The notes under the pieces are model-generated. The model saw only the letters and a list, made by a program, of their open reading frames with translations, had not been told where the DNA came from and made no database searches. A stretch of 64,000 bases of DNA, taken from contig NC_134827.1 of the NCBI RefSeq assembly GCF_004210375.1, positions 102,037,285 through 102,101,284 of the forward strand. The letters run 5' to 3'. Position 1 is the stretch's first letter. Every line of letters starts with the position of its first letter. Position numbers and translations under genes: made by a program. The DNA is from Tachypleus tridentatus (taxonomy: Eukaryota; Arthropoda; Merostomata; Xiphosura; Limulidae). Below are positions 34,301-49,300 of the stretch, in pieces.

Positions 34301-37300
34301 ATTGCACAGTCCAATCATCATGGAACTGCCAGTTTTTGTCATCAACTTTTCTTTTATGACTAGCTGCCATTTTATTATGAAATAATATCAAAATAGGACT
34401 TGTAAGTACATCTTGAAGAATAATTGGAACATGTGAGATTTCGTAATTATGAAAATATTACGTCATTGCACCAATGATTAAATGCCGATGCATTAACAAG
34501 ATTTGCTTATTAAATTTTCTTTATTGCTCGACATAAATATAGAACCATCAGGTATATAATCATATGCATATTCTTCTATAGTGCTTAATCTTTGCGCAGG
34601 TGCGAACTGTTAGCTCGCAAACTCTCTATGTTTGACTTTCCCATTGGACATTGCAGGCCAGACTTTGTGCACCACTGAACTGTTTGCTTCCCTCTGTGGT
34701 GATGTTTCAGATTCTTGGTCGAATGAAGCATTGCTTTCATTTTATTATTATCCTACTACTTAGTTAATGTCATTTTCACTTCCTCATCAGCTGATTTCTT
34801 CTACATTAACTGAATTTTCTTCTCCCAAACCCCAGGATGTAATCACTTTATGTGACATACTTGTATTCTGGCTTTCCACTTTGGAGTGAGATGTGTTATC
34901 ACTAACCATGGTGTTGTTTACTTTGTAGGGATGGGCTAATAATAAAATAGCCAAAACATATTGTTCATTATTGTTCGAGATCTCTCTTACAACAATGTAA
35001 CACACTTTTATAAACATCTAACTTAGAGTTCCAAAAGCTGTTAAGATCCGTAATAGAGAACTGACAAATAGCATAACATCCAAATGTTCTGCTAATTATT
35101 CTGATTCTGCATCAGAAAGATAAACTAGCCAACGTCTGAAATTGTTGTGATTTATCCACCGTCTGTGTTTGCATCTGATAATTATAAACATGGTAATCCA
35201 GATAGCATTCAGTGCCTTCTTAGCAAGTTTGGTCATTCAGTTTGTTTGTTTTGAATGTAGTTCAAATAATATTTTTCAATTATTTGGTGTATGTTTGCAT
35301 TTGATAAGTAGTGCTTAGTGATGTCTCAGCAACTTTTGTCATCCAGGTTACTTATATCTTCCACAGTTAGTACTGTTGTTTAGTTTTGGAATCAGTTTAT
35401 CAAGAATGTAATTGGCTCATTCATTATGTATGTTATTATTTTTTATTGTTGGTGTTTTTTCAGTATGAATTTAAGACCAAAGGCATCAGAAAGAAGAAAG
35501 TTTATATACATATATCTGTTGAAGGAGTTCAAGTTATTCTCAAAAAAGAGAAAAAGGTTGGTAGTTCTGGTATACATAGTACGACTGATTATATTCTTTG
35601 TAGATATATCAATATTAAAGAAGTATGTAATTTATAACCATAAATCTTTAAGCCATAAACAGAACACATTAACATGAACCAAATATGCTGCATATTATTA
35701 AAAAAGGATCCTAAGGTACAAACTACAACGTGGGATTATAAAATGTATCCTAGGTTGTGGAGGTGACTGCATGAAGTGGGCCCCACATTGTGGTGGGGAT
35801 ACACTGTCTATCAGTCTTAACTTCCAATTTGCTAGTCTTCCATAAGAAAATTAGAAATTAGGAGAGCAAGATCTGGGGGCTCAAGCCCACAATGTCCTAC
35901 ATCTATATCACCCTTCACTGGCTGCAGACAGTTGTGGGAAGGTGACTGCTCTCCCAAGTTAAAATAAGAAAAAGATAAACATAAAAAGATGAAAAATATA
36001 AATAAAAAATGAACATAAGGTACTACCATTTGGGGGTAAGTAAAATAAAACTTACCTCTTGAGGTAAGTACCCCTCACCCCAGTATGGTAGGGGCACTAG
36101 TCAGCATTACATCAGTGAAGTGATAGTTTACTGTGATTGTCATGCTTTTATATGCAGCTCAAGGTGTACATCCACATAAAGTAGTGCCAAGTTCTTTGAT
36201 GACCTTATTTTTAACTAAAAGTAATCTTAAGTAGAATTTCTCTGATTGTACTTTCTTTGTATTTATTACAAAATAATTTAATAATTTTATCTAAAATTTC
36301 TTTAAATCTGTTAATTTTTGTATCAGTATTTCAACTTTATTAATAAAATATTGTAATTTATTACAAATTTTACAATATCTGAATAACTGTGAATTATAAT
36401 GTTTATAATAGATGGATATGGTACATTATGGATGTAATAGTTTTTAACAAATCATAAATCTTAAAAAAATATTAATTCAATAATTCAAAAGATAATTTTA
36501 TAATTTATAACAAGTAATTAGTTTTTTTATTATCATTCAGAAATCTAGCTTTTCCTTCACAGAGTTTCACACGGTTATAAAAATTCTAAGTTTTAATATG
36601 GCCTAGCCAACAGTGTTCCAGGTAAAGTCCTTATCTGTGCAGTCATTTAACATTGCTCCATTTGCTCTTTTATGTTGAGCTGGGAATAAGTAACCTTCAT
36701 AAGGTGACAATAAGAATAAACTATGTATGTACAATGTATGTTTTTAAACTGTGTGTAATAGAATTAATATACCATATGTTTTTGTTTCAAGTCCTCATTT
36801 CACACATTTCAAGATACTGTAAATGTATGACTGACAGTAATATCTTTCATTCCATCTTATTTTCTGTTGATTGCCATTGTTTGTAATATGTTTGTCAGTA
36901 ATTTCCAAATAAAAAGTGAGGGTTAACAGATTGTTATTTTCTGTTTCATGCTGTACAGTTCTAAGTTCACTAGAAAGTTCTTTTGATAAACCTGTACTCT
37001 TTTACATGTGTTAATTTGGGCTGTTTTATTTTTAAGGGATGCATATTGCCCACTTTTAGTTTACTGTTTCTATTTACATATTATATCATGCAGAGGCATG
37101 TCCACTGGAATAGGTTAAGGTCAAATCCCCATCAAAGAGTTTGCCCACCCCAGCAGATCCTCATATGACACACCAGTATTTAGTCTTTTAATATTTGAAA
37201 ATTCTTTTATACCTTATGACTTCAATTGGCATGAAAGTGTTAATTTTTTTCTGTTTACTTTTATTTTAAAAAATCCCACAAATACCACTGATACCATGCA

Positions 37301-40300
37301 TTTTTTTGTAGCATTCATTGTGTGCTTATGAAATTGTGAGGATTTTTTATGCTCCAATAATTAATGATATCATAGTGATTTGTGTCAAACAAGGGATCCT
37401 AAAACTGGATACAGCAAGTCTTTCACAACCATTATACAAAATAGTCATAGCCAGATCACAGCACCACCTACCAGAATTGTTGCAAAAGTTCTTCATATTG
37501 GTAGTTTGAATGATTGGCCTCCATCAGGAAGGTTTTGAAGTGGTAATAATGAAATTCATTAGGAATTAACTGCAATCCTCAGCAGTCCACACAGACTGGT
37601 CAATTGAATGACAGTGTCACAAATGTGACTATGACCTTGAACCAAGTGCCATCAGTATAAGTACTAAATTAATCAAGAATTTGGGGAGACAATCAAAATA
37701 AATAATTTGAATTTTGTGAAGGTTCTGTGAGTGTAATTCAAACTAGTGACAGTCAGATGGGATACAAGTGAACTAGTGAGCTGATGTAACTGACACTTAG
37801 ATTCAAGAGAGTAGACATGTGATGGGAATGGGCTAAAAACAATATTCCCAAAAAAGTTGATGTGTGGTGTTGGTGTTAAATAGGAAATGACTTTGTTGTT
37901 GTCCTGTTTTTATTTGATTGTGGTCAAGATGGACAAAACTCTTTACAGCTGCTTTAATATCAAATTGGGTTTGCTTTAGATGAAATTACCTAGATCTGGA
38001 AAGAAAAATTTATTTCCAAAGGATGGTGTTCCATTTCATTACAGTAGGATGATTCTGGATTCTCTTGGTTATCTATTTCCTAATCAAGGATTGTCCATTG
38101 AGGATCACGTGGATGACCACTACATCTCCTTTACTTCTTGTAGGTATTTCTAAAAGTTAAAACACATAGTCCACCACCAAATGATGTCACATAATTAGTA
38201 ATGAGAGAGTTAAGAAACATCAGGCCTCCATTTTGTGATTAATTCAAATTTTGGTTTAAGATTAACGGAGCTCGTATTGAGTACTTCATGTGGAATGACA
38301 AATCTAAATGTATGTTTCATTCCAAAACTATCAAACAAGGACTTGGGGCAAAAAAACAACATATGGTATGTGAATTCTGTTACCCAATATATATTGTTGG
38401 TATCTTTTCTAAAACTGTTTGTCTTGGTTTAACAGAAACTTTCTTATTACCATTTGTGCAGAGCAATCATTACCGACGGAATGACAGTAGACTTTTGTTA
38501 ATGCAACACCCTATATACAGGTATGTTTATTATTTATGGTTTTTCTAGGCCTTATTAAATTTTACACTTCTGCATATGTTTTGGTTTGCGATGTTTGTGC
38601 TTAAGTGATTAAATATGTCTTGCTATCCGTGTGAATTTGTCAAGGTCTCTAATTGCATTTTTTATTTCACTCTTGTCTTGATTGTATTAACTTCATAGAT
38701 GTTGATTGCCATTTGTCTTCATGCCCTCCCCCCCCAAGAAAGTAGAGTAACTTAAAAATGTTGTCAGTTAGAACTGTATGAAGTTATCTTAACTATATTT
38801 TAACTTAGTTTGTAGTTTTCTAATGAACTAGATTAACCATTATCAATTTTCGTTAAATTGGTCTGACATGGTTTGGTGGTTAGAATGCTTAACTCTTCAT
38901 CTGTGAGTCATGACATGGAAACCTGTTGCTGAACATGCTTGCCTTTCCCAGGCATGGGACTATTATGATGGTCAATCCCACTATTCATTGGTAAAGAGTA
39001 GTTACAGAGATAGCTAGCTGCCTTCCCTCTGATCTATCATTTCAAAATTATTTATGGCTAATACAGGCTGGTCCTCAATTAGCTTTCTACAAAAATTCAA
39101 CAAATGTAGTAAACAAATTCAAGAATAAATAATTTAACTCTAATTTGGTCATAAATGTTTATAATTATTATTTTGTCATCTTGTAACATTTAAAGTAGTT
39201 CATAATGAAATTTTTAATTGTGTAAACTTGCATTTCTACACAACTCCAAGAACTCCTGCATGTAACAACTCACTTGTCAATTTTTTGATAATCTGTTTGC
39301 TTATCCCAAAGCATAGATTAGTATGTTTCAAGAACATTTCACCCCTTTGAGAATGTAATTAACCAATTGTTTCTTTTCTTTGATTACATACTATGAGGTC
39401 CTAAAAGTGGTAAAAAGAACTACTAATGGAGAACACCTTTAAAAGTAGTTGAACTTAAATACAGCAAGTTGTAAAATTAATAAAGTGGTGTGAGGAATAA
39501 TTTATGAGAAAGTGATTAGATGTAACTTCTGGAGAGAACAGTTGAATTTAGTGGTAAGTTTAAAAGACTTGGGAACAAACTACTTATCTGTGATTAGATG
39601 TAGCTCCTGGAGAGAACAGTTGAATTTAGTGGTAAGTATAAAAGACTTGTGAACAAACTACTTATCTGTGATTAGATGTAGCTCTTGGAGAGAACAGTTG
39701 AATTTAGTGGTAAGTTTAAAAGACTTGGGAACAAACAACTTATCTGTGATTAGATGTAGCTCCTGGAGAGAACAGTTGAATTTAGTGGTAAGTTTAAAAG
39801 ACTTGGGAACAAACAACTTATCTGTGATTAGATGTAGCTCCTGGAGAGAACAGTTGAATTTAGTGGTAAGTTTAAAAGACTTGGGAACAAACTACTTATC
39901 TGTGATTAGATGTAGCTCCTGAAGAGAACAGTTGAATTTAGTGGTAAGTTTAAAAGACTTGGGAACAAACTACTTATCTGTGATTAGATGTAGCTCCTGG
40001 AGAGAACAGTTGAATTTAGTGGTAAGTTTAAAAGACTTGGGAACAAACTACTTATCTGTGATTAGATGTAGCTCCTGGAGAGAACAGTTGAATTTAGTGG
40101 TAAGTTTAAAAGACTTGGGAACAAACAACTTATCTGTGATTAGATGTAGCTCCTGGAGAGAACAGTTGAATTTAGTGGTAAGTTTAAAAGACTTGGGAAC
40201 AAACAACTTATCTGTGATTAGATGTAGCTCCTGGAGAGAACAGTTGAATTTAGTGGTAAGTTTAAAAGACTTGGGAACAAACAACTTATCTGTGATTAGA

Positions 40301-43300
40301 TGTAGCTCCTGGAGAGAACAGTTGAATTTAGTGGTAAGTTTAAAAGACTTGGGAACAAACTACTTATCTGTGATTAGATGTAGCTCCTGGAGAGAACAGT
40401 TGATTTTAGTGGTAAGTTTAAAAGACTTGTGAACAAACTACTTATCTGTGATTAGATGTAGCTTCTGGAGAGAACAGTTGAATTTAGTGGTAAGTTTAAA
40501 AGACTTGGGAACAAACAACTTATCTGTGATTAGATGTAGCTCCTGGAGAGAGCAGTTGATTTTAGTGGTAAATTTAAAAGACTTGGGAACAAACTACTTA
40601 TCTGTGATTAGATGTAGCTCCTGAAGAGAACAGTTGAATTTAGTGGTTAGTTTAAAAGACTTGTGAACAAACTACTTATCTGTGATTAGATGTAGCTCCT
40701 GGAGAGAACAGTTGAATTTAGTGGTAAGTTTAAAAGACTTGGGAACAAACTACTTATCTGTGATTAGATGTAGCACCTGGAGAGAGCAGTTGAATTTAGC
40801 GGTAAGTTTAAAAGACTTGGGAACAAACTACTTATCTGTGATTAGATGTAGCTCCTGGAGAGAACAGTTGAATTTAGTGGTAAGTTTAAAAGACTTGTGA
40901 ACAAACTACTTATCTGTGATTAGATGTAGCTCCTGGAGAGAACAGTTGAATTTAGTGGTAAGTTTAAAAGACTTGGGAACAAACTACTTATCTGTGATTA
41001 GATGTAGCTCCTGGAGAGAACAGTTGATTTTAGTGGTAAGTTTAAAAGACTTGTGAACAAACTACTTATCTGTGATTAGATGTAGCTCCTGGAGAGAGCA
41101 GTTGATTTTAGTGGTAAATTTAAAAGACTTGGGAACAAACTACTTATCTGTGATTAGATGTAGCTTCTGGAGAGAACAGTTGAATTTAGTGGTAAGTTTA
41201 AAAGACTTGGGAACAAACTACTTATCTGTGATTAGATGTAGCTTCTGGAGAGAGCAGTTGAATTTAGTGGTAAGTTTAAAAGACTTGGGAACAAACTACT
41301 TATCTGTGATTAGATGTAGCTTCTGGAGAGAACAGTTGATTTTAGTGGTAAATTTAAAAGACTTGGGAACAAACTACTTATCTGTGATTAGATGTAGCTC
41401 CTGAAGAGAACAGTTGAATTTAGTGGTTAGTTTAAAAGACTTGTGAACAAACTACTTATCTGTGATTAGATGTAGCTCCTGGAGAGAACAGTTGAATTTA
41501 GTGGTAAGTTTAAAAGACTTGGGAACAAACAACTTATCTGTGATTAGATGTAGCTCCTGGAGAGAACAGTTGAATTTTTAAATAATTTTTTAGTTCTTTG
41601 AAAATTATGGCAACGCGTTGGGTAAGCCTTATACATTAGTGATGACAAAATATTGTAGTGACTCAAATCCTTATTCATTAAACAACTCCACAGTTGTTAT
41701 ATTTTGCAATTGGCAAAGTTTCCAAATGAATATGTTAATGAAACCAATTAACCTCAAACTGACAAAATGTGTATGAAAGGAAACTTCTCGATCAGTGATA
41801 TAAATTTCATAAATTATAGTGGAATTCTGTGGTATCAAAACAGTAATTCATAATTTTATGGTTATTCAACTGTACAAATAACACCTAAACAAAATTTCAT
41901 TTTATGTCTTCCACATATGAAATTTTAAAAGGCTTAGTGACCTATGTCAAGCAGCAATCAAGTACAAAAATCTTCAACTAGAAGAGATTATTGTTTGCTT
42001 TATTTAGTATTCTATGTTTTAAGAAAAGTAAGCTTAATAAATGATTTCTAAATAGTAATAATCTATATCCATATATATTGTATAACAACTGAAATGTGAC
42101 TGTATATAAAGATAAAAGGTCAGTTTTATATTATTGGATACAGTGACATCAGTGCACATGTGCCCCATCTTTGTGACTTCTGTATTGTTAGCTATGTGTG
42201 GGTGAAAGGTCAGTGTAATAAGAATAAATGTATATCCTTGTGAGATGTAAGCTGTTTAGTCTAAATTTTTATGTTTTCAGATTATGATTTGTTGTCATCA
42301 TAGAACAAAAGGGACACAACGTTTATGGTGGTTACAAGATTGATCAAATATACCAAACTCATACAGAGATTCATAAGTGAAAATAACAAACTGTTCAAGT
42401 TTTTTTTTCTTAAGATAAACTTTATAACTGACTGAGCATTATGAAGATTTCATGTGTGATATCTGAAAATTTTTCTGATGCATAAAAGTATTTTTAATCT
42501 TAAAATTACTTTGCATTTTGGATAGGAAACATGCAAAAAGAAAAACAAATGCATTGGAAAAACGTTAACAAACCTAAAGAATTTGGTATTTTGCATATGA
42601 AAGCACTGTAATGTTTACTGATAAGTTTCCAAATATTTTTAACCTATGCTTACAAATATAAATGCACAAAATGGCTACTAGGTGGATCCCATGGACAAAG
42701 TACTTGCTGAAAGAGTTGATAATAATTTCACGTTGTTTGCTGTGATGACAATGTTATTTTATCTGTTTTAAAATTGTGTAAACTGAAAATGTGTGTGTAT
42801 TTGTGTATAGATACTTGTGTAAGATTTTGTGCTTGTTTTTTCTAGGATATTCTATGTTTCTCATGACTCTCAAGATATGAAAATCTTCAGTTATATTGCA
42901 AGGGAAGGAGGAAGTAATAACTTCAAGTGCAGTGTTTTCAAGTCCAAAAAGAAGGTATTTTTGACTATGTACTGACCAATCTAGGAACAATGCCACATAA
43001 AAGATGGCATTTTTTGAGTATGTGCTAATGGAACATGTGTTATAATTTCTTTACATATACAGAATGCCCAAAACGTTTGGAAACACAAGCACTTCAATGA
43101 CTCTTACAGAACATGTTCCATGTGCTGTTCTTGTAAATTGATACAAAATTGAGATGGTATTTCTGTTCTCCTTGGACACTATAAAGCATACTTGTGCAGT
43201 CACTGGTGCAACAATCATTGCAAATTGTTGTTATAGTTGTTTGGTGTCTTTTTGGAGATGTGTGTCTTGAGTTGGACCCACAAAATCTATGGAACACAAG

Positions 43301-46300
43301 TCCAGAGATGTCGGGGCCAATGTCTGCCAATCCAATATCCCGGAGAAGGTGATATTTTTAGGGTGCTTATTTGAATCAATTAAAGGATGAAGAAACTTTT
43401 ACTGGATTTCATCAATATTTAGGGGATTTCTCACTTCAAACTGAGAAAAGCTTGAAAACAAACAAACTAATAACATTTATTGTAAAATAAGAGAATACCA
43501 AGAGTTTTGTTTAAACTTTTAAGATAAGTTTTGTGGATGATTTTAGAGGTGGATCATATGTTGCTGTCATAATTATATGAGTAATAATGCCAGAAGATAC
43601 TAACAGACAATCTTGGAACATTCAAAAGTCAAACTCCAACAGCAGTAAATAAACGTATACAACCCTGCATTTTTACTTCATGCACAGAACTAACAGTGTT
43701 ACAGATTGTTAAACATTTTGACATGAATATAAGACTGTCAAGTTTGAGTCGCAAATATCGAATCTGTTTTCTAAAATTTATTACGATTGTGTATACCTGC
43801 TGTGGTTGTTGTTCTTAACTTCCTGACCCTCAAACTTTGAAATGTTTGAAAGATGCAAGAGTAGCCAATGCAGTCTGGCTTTAAGTATCACAAGTACTAG
43901 AACCCCCCACTCTTAATCAGTATGGAATTTTCTAGTCCAATACAGTTTAACTTATTTAACTTGTTATGTGATAGATGTAATTGTGTTGTTTCTGAGCAAA
44001 ACTGAAATAATTAATACATAGGATTTTACCATGTTGTTCTTATATACTTTTATCTTTAAGTATTACTTACATTGTACCACAGCCATAGATTCAAACAATT
44101 TTGGGTTCTGCAGAAATAACAACGCAATCAGAGATTCTTAAATAGAATACCAAAAGTCACAAATTCTTAACTGTTAATATATTAAAGCAATGTGATACCA
44201 ACACTTTGAACCTTATGATACTCAAGTTTTACCACAACTACAGATTGTAAAACATTAAAGTAATATGAAACCACAGATTGGAAACTTAAGGGATAATACA
44301 TTCATAGAATATGAGACAAGTTAATAAAGTGGTAACATGACTTTAGATGTGTAAAACTTAAGAGTTCTAAGACATTACAACACTCAGTCATTTATCAGTA
44401 CAACTATGTGTGGTGTGCCTTTCCTCATAGGCCCAGCATGGCCTGGTGGTTAAGGCGCTCAACTCGTAATCTGAGGGTTGCTGGTTCAAATCCCCATCAC
44501 ACCAAACATGTTCACCCTTTTTGAGCTGTGGGGGCATTATAATGTGATGGTTAAATTCGTTGGTAAGAGTAGTACAAGAATTGGTGGTGGGTGGTGTTAA
44601 CTAGCTGCCTTCCCCTCTAGTCTTACACTGCTAAATTAGGGACGGCTAAGGCAGATAGCCCTCATGTAGCTTTGTGCGAAATTCAAACACGAACAAAAGC
44701 CTTTTCTCTGTTCTCTTACTTTATAATTAGGGACTGCTAGTGAAGATAACCCATTTTATCTTTGTGCAAATATTTGAAACAGACAAACATATGACCACTG
44801 TGTTACACGTCCAAAGGTGAAGCTCAAATCATGTTTATTTTGCACCTACTACCTAGATATTGTTTAAGCACTGAACCACGACTGTAAGAATGTCTTGACA
44901 TTAGCATGTCTTGACAGTAATGACATATTACAGTTTATTTATTATAATGTAAGTTTTGAGTAAATTGTTTATTGTGTAGCTTAAACAATTGATTATCTAA
45001 ACTCTTTTAAACTTGTTTTTAAACAGTTGGTTCTATATTCCAATTTAGTGAAACTTAAAGCACTGGTTTTAATTGTATTCTCTTGTTTCACAAGGTCATA
45101 ATAAGATAAAAATAGTTCAATATTACTTTTCATTACACTATGTATGATTTACATATATTCTGTAATTCCATAAATAACTTAATTATTTTACTGTAAATAA
45201 TTAAGATTTCACCTGAGGTGTTACAGTGGAATTTGAATAATGCATTTTTCAAATAATTTATATTCGTATAATTTCAGGCTCAAGCCATGAGGATTGTACA
45301 TACTGTGGGCCAAGCCTTTGAAGTGTGTCACAAGCTAAGTTTACCTCTTCCTTCATCAAGTGGAGGAAGCCAAGAAGAAGTTCAAGAAGATAGAAACAGA
45401 GGTAAAAACTTTAACGTAAGACATTATGCAAGTTATACAATTATTTACTTTTGTTTTTTTTTAAATAATCACCCTAAAATAAAAGACAAACAAAATATTG
45501 TTGGTATGTCCAAAGGCTAAGCAATATATATAATAATTTATGTAAAAGTAGAGATTTTTATTCAATTTTTGTTGTCCTTGAAGTGTTGATGTCACACCAC
45601 ATATTTTAAACATCTATTTCTGGAAACCTTAATGTAGAAATTTACTGAGTTGTAAATTGGTAGCAGTAGGAAAACGTGACATTCTGAAGATGTTCCTCCA
45701 TGCATCCAGTTCACCACTAATCCAAGAACCACGTTTGTCTGTGGATTAGCCTTTGATACCTGAAACTAGTTTACTGATTAGTGCAGTTTTTTGTAAATGA
45801 TGGATTCAGAAGTTAATTGTACAACAAACCAGTTGTAGTTACATATCCTAAACAAAAATCATTCAGACTTCGTTTAACATTGTCATAAATAACTTAGCTT
45901 TTCAACAATCTCTAACTGTGACATAGACAACACTGATAAGTAACCTATTACAATGCCATAGAAAACATTGAGTAATAGCAGCTATGTTACCATATTGATT
46001 GTGTTCTTAGTACTGTAATCGAAATACTTGTAATTCTTGACTGGAAGTTCACAATAGTTTTCAGGTTTTGATTACAGAAAGGTGTCATAAAAACATTCAG
46101 ATGAACCAGTTTTATTTTTATGGCAGATGTAAATTGTGTAATAACATTATAGTGACTTTTATTCACTTATTTTATGCTGTTAAGATTAGAACCCTGTTTT
46201 GTATATGTACATAGTAGACAATGAATGAAAGTTTTGGGTACTCTTGCATCCTCTGAATCTACAACACTAGATTTTGTTAAAACTATTTCTTCCATACAAA

Positions 46301-49300
46301 AACCAACAGAGTGGTCACTAGTTTGCACTGTGCAAGAAATGTGATTTCCCACTTTAACTCAAAAACCAAATAATGTAATTTTTAAGACGTTTTTTGACTT
46401 TTGGTTATGACTAAACCCTTCTATGAACCACAGCTTGGTGGGAACCTCTAGTTTTATTTTTCCAATCTGCTCTGTTGATAGCTGGGATTCAGTTCTGGGT
46501 CTGGCTGGGTCTTTCCCATTAGGATGTTTTTATGCTTATTCACTCTAGCGTATAAATCGTTTCTTTCTGGTGTGTGACTGATGTGCTGTTAATGAAGTAT
46601 TATTTTATCATAGCTATACCACTCTATTTGCAATTCTGTCAAATTTGTGTCTTGTAGCTTTCCAGTTTTACATTGTCCCACTTTTCTCAGACTGACTGGT
46701 TCCAACAAGTTTTAAAATCTGTCACATGGTTTCTTTAGTGACTTTTTTTTTCATGAGTTCAGACAAGTTAAACATATAATTCAAGAATAAATATTTTATT
46801 GACTAGATAAATACAACAGACAAAATTGGATATTTGCACATCAAAAACAAACTGATGTAATACATATTTTTACCTTGCCCTCTTTCTTCAAATTCTGTGG
46901 TCAGTGTGTGTGTGTTTAATGACTTAAATTTGAAATTAACTGTATTGTGAACATTCCTAGAAGTTTTTATTACAAAGTACATGTTTTCTTTTTCTTCAGG
47001 CTGCTTACATGTGGATGGTATCTCCGAACGCAGTAGTTCAAACATTCAAGGTGGAGAATCTCTTCCTCCTACCAAACAATATCCATTATCCTCTGTACCA
47101 AATCCTCAGGTATGTTTTCACAAGACTAGAACTGAAGGAAAATTAAACCATGGTTTGTTGTTTTTTGTCTACTAATGAGCACATTGATACACTTACATTC
47201 TTCATACTAGGATCATTAATATAAAGGATATATTTAAAACCCAAGTTAAAATTCATACCTTCCATTCTTTCCTTGACATATCACAATGGGCTACTATAAC
47301 CATGTCTTGCCCTGACTACAAACGTTATTTTTAGCAGGTAGGAGAAATGAGGGGTAACATGAATACTGTAAACACGAATTTACCACAACAATTACCAATT
47401 AGTGTTTACCACCATGTTCAGCTACTTCAAGAACAACTTGACCAGCAGTTTCAGCAGGCTCAAGCAGCTCTTGCCGAAGTCCAGTTCCTAAAAGGTCAGC
47501 TTACCACAGAAACTGCAGCTCGGCTGGAAGCTCAGGTAGGAACGGTCTGCTAACTAGTCCTCAGCCTGTTTCAGAAAAAAGAATACTTTATTAACACTAC
47601 ACTGTAAATTTGTCAATTATCATTTTAGAAAATCAACTGATGACCAAAGTGTGATACCTGAGCACCTCCAACATACTGGAGTTGTAGAGTATCATGTTTT
47701 TATTTTATGATTCATTGTTTTTTTTTCATGCTGTTATTTTAGTTGTCTTGAGTGTGCTTATGGTCAGTATTTAACTGTTAATTGTACATGTTGTTAGTGT
47801 TTAAATAAAATCTATTCATAGATCTCTCTTAAACCATCAATTAGTTGATATCTTCTAGGTGTCTGGGGTTGTATTCAGTGTTTTTGGAACGATCAGAAAA
47901 CAAGCTAGCCTTCCTTTTGATGTTACTATTTTTAATCATAACTGAGAACAAAGCACCTGATATTTGCTTTTCCCTCGCAGGGTGTTAGGAATTAAGTTTG
48001 TTAACCACGCTCTCTGCCTTCTTCTGTTGCCAGCGGCTATAAACTTAAACTGCCCATTCACCCTCATTTGGGCATGATTTACACTAAATGTAAGACACCT
48101 TTGAGAACATAGTGTGTTCCTTTTCATGTATTATCTGGATGTGAGGGCACTACTAGTACTTGATGACCATGCTTTTAACTGACCCCAGAGAACTTTCTGA
48201 AGTTCAGAGTATGCCAGTAGGATTTACCTTAGTTAATAATTAAGTTATTATAAAAAATGTGTTTTGAACATAAAGGCACTACACCTTTATTATGATAAGT
48301 AGTAAGTGTATACATGCTCAAATCCACAATACAATATTACATTTAACACAACACTTTCTGGTGTTATGAAATGTATGCCCTAAAGTTTTAAAATTCACTA
48401 TTGTGTGGTTATACCATGAGTAGGCCCTGGCATGGCCAAATGGTTCAGAGTGCTTGATTTTGGAGCTGATGGTCATGAATTTGGATCCTCTTTCATTTGC
48501 AGATGCATTATAATACAACAGTATATCCCATCATGCACTAGTAAAATAGTCTGAAAGTTGGTAGAAATATTGCAGTGTTTCACTGCTAGATGAGGGACAG
48601 CTAGTGCAGAGAGCCCATGTGTAGCTTTGTGTGAAATTCAAAACTATAAACCTTTGTTACCCATAACAATGGTGTGGTTAGAGATAGGTTTATCAGTGTT
48701 AACATTCTATATTACTTAACATTCTATCATGGAGATATTTTCAATTCCTTACAGTGGCTCCATTATGAATTGGTTTCCTAGAACAGCAGCATTCTATGGA
48801 TACAAATGTAGTAACCCAACACTTGCATATACAGTATCAGGTTCCTGAGCTACATACAGTTATCTACTTCACCCATCTGAACATTAGTGCTTCTACTGGA
48901 TTCTATATATTAACAAATAAACAATCACTTTATTAGCATTAAGAGAAATACAATTTGACTAACCCTCCAAACTCTGAATAATTGTAATGCTACCATGAAG
49001 TTATTGTGGCAGTAAAGTTGGGTTATTTGTTCTGACTTAAATAACGGAAACTGTGACACCCCTCTGTAGCCCACCCAATGTGAAGATGAGAACCATGCAT
49101 CATTCTAGTAGAAATGTAATTATAGATAAAACACAGAACCCTGATTGTTTCAGCTGAAAGGTTAAATAAAATATAAATTGTACACCTAACTTATCAAGAA
49201 CTTTGTCGTATTCTCATGCATTGAAATGACATTTACATCATCCCTAGACAGTACAGTTCTAAATACAATAAAGGTTCCCATTGTCATATCATTTACACAA

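Noticed and set aside
39932..40432. 166-codon frame as a repeat-protein gene
   Set aside because: It lies within an intron of a well-supported gene, the frame is interrupted by common unit variants, and both strands are open, as expected from a period divisible by 3.
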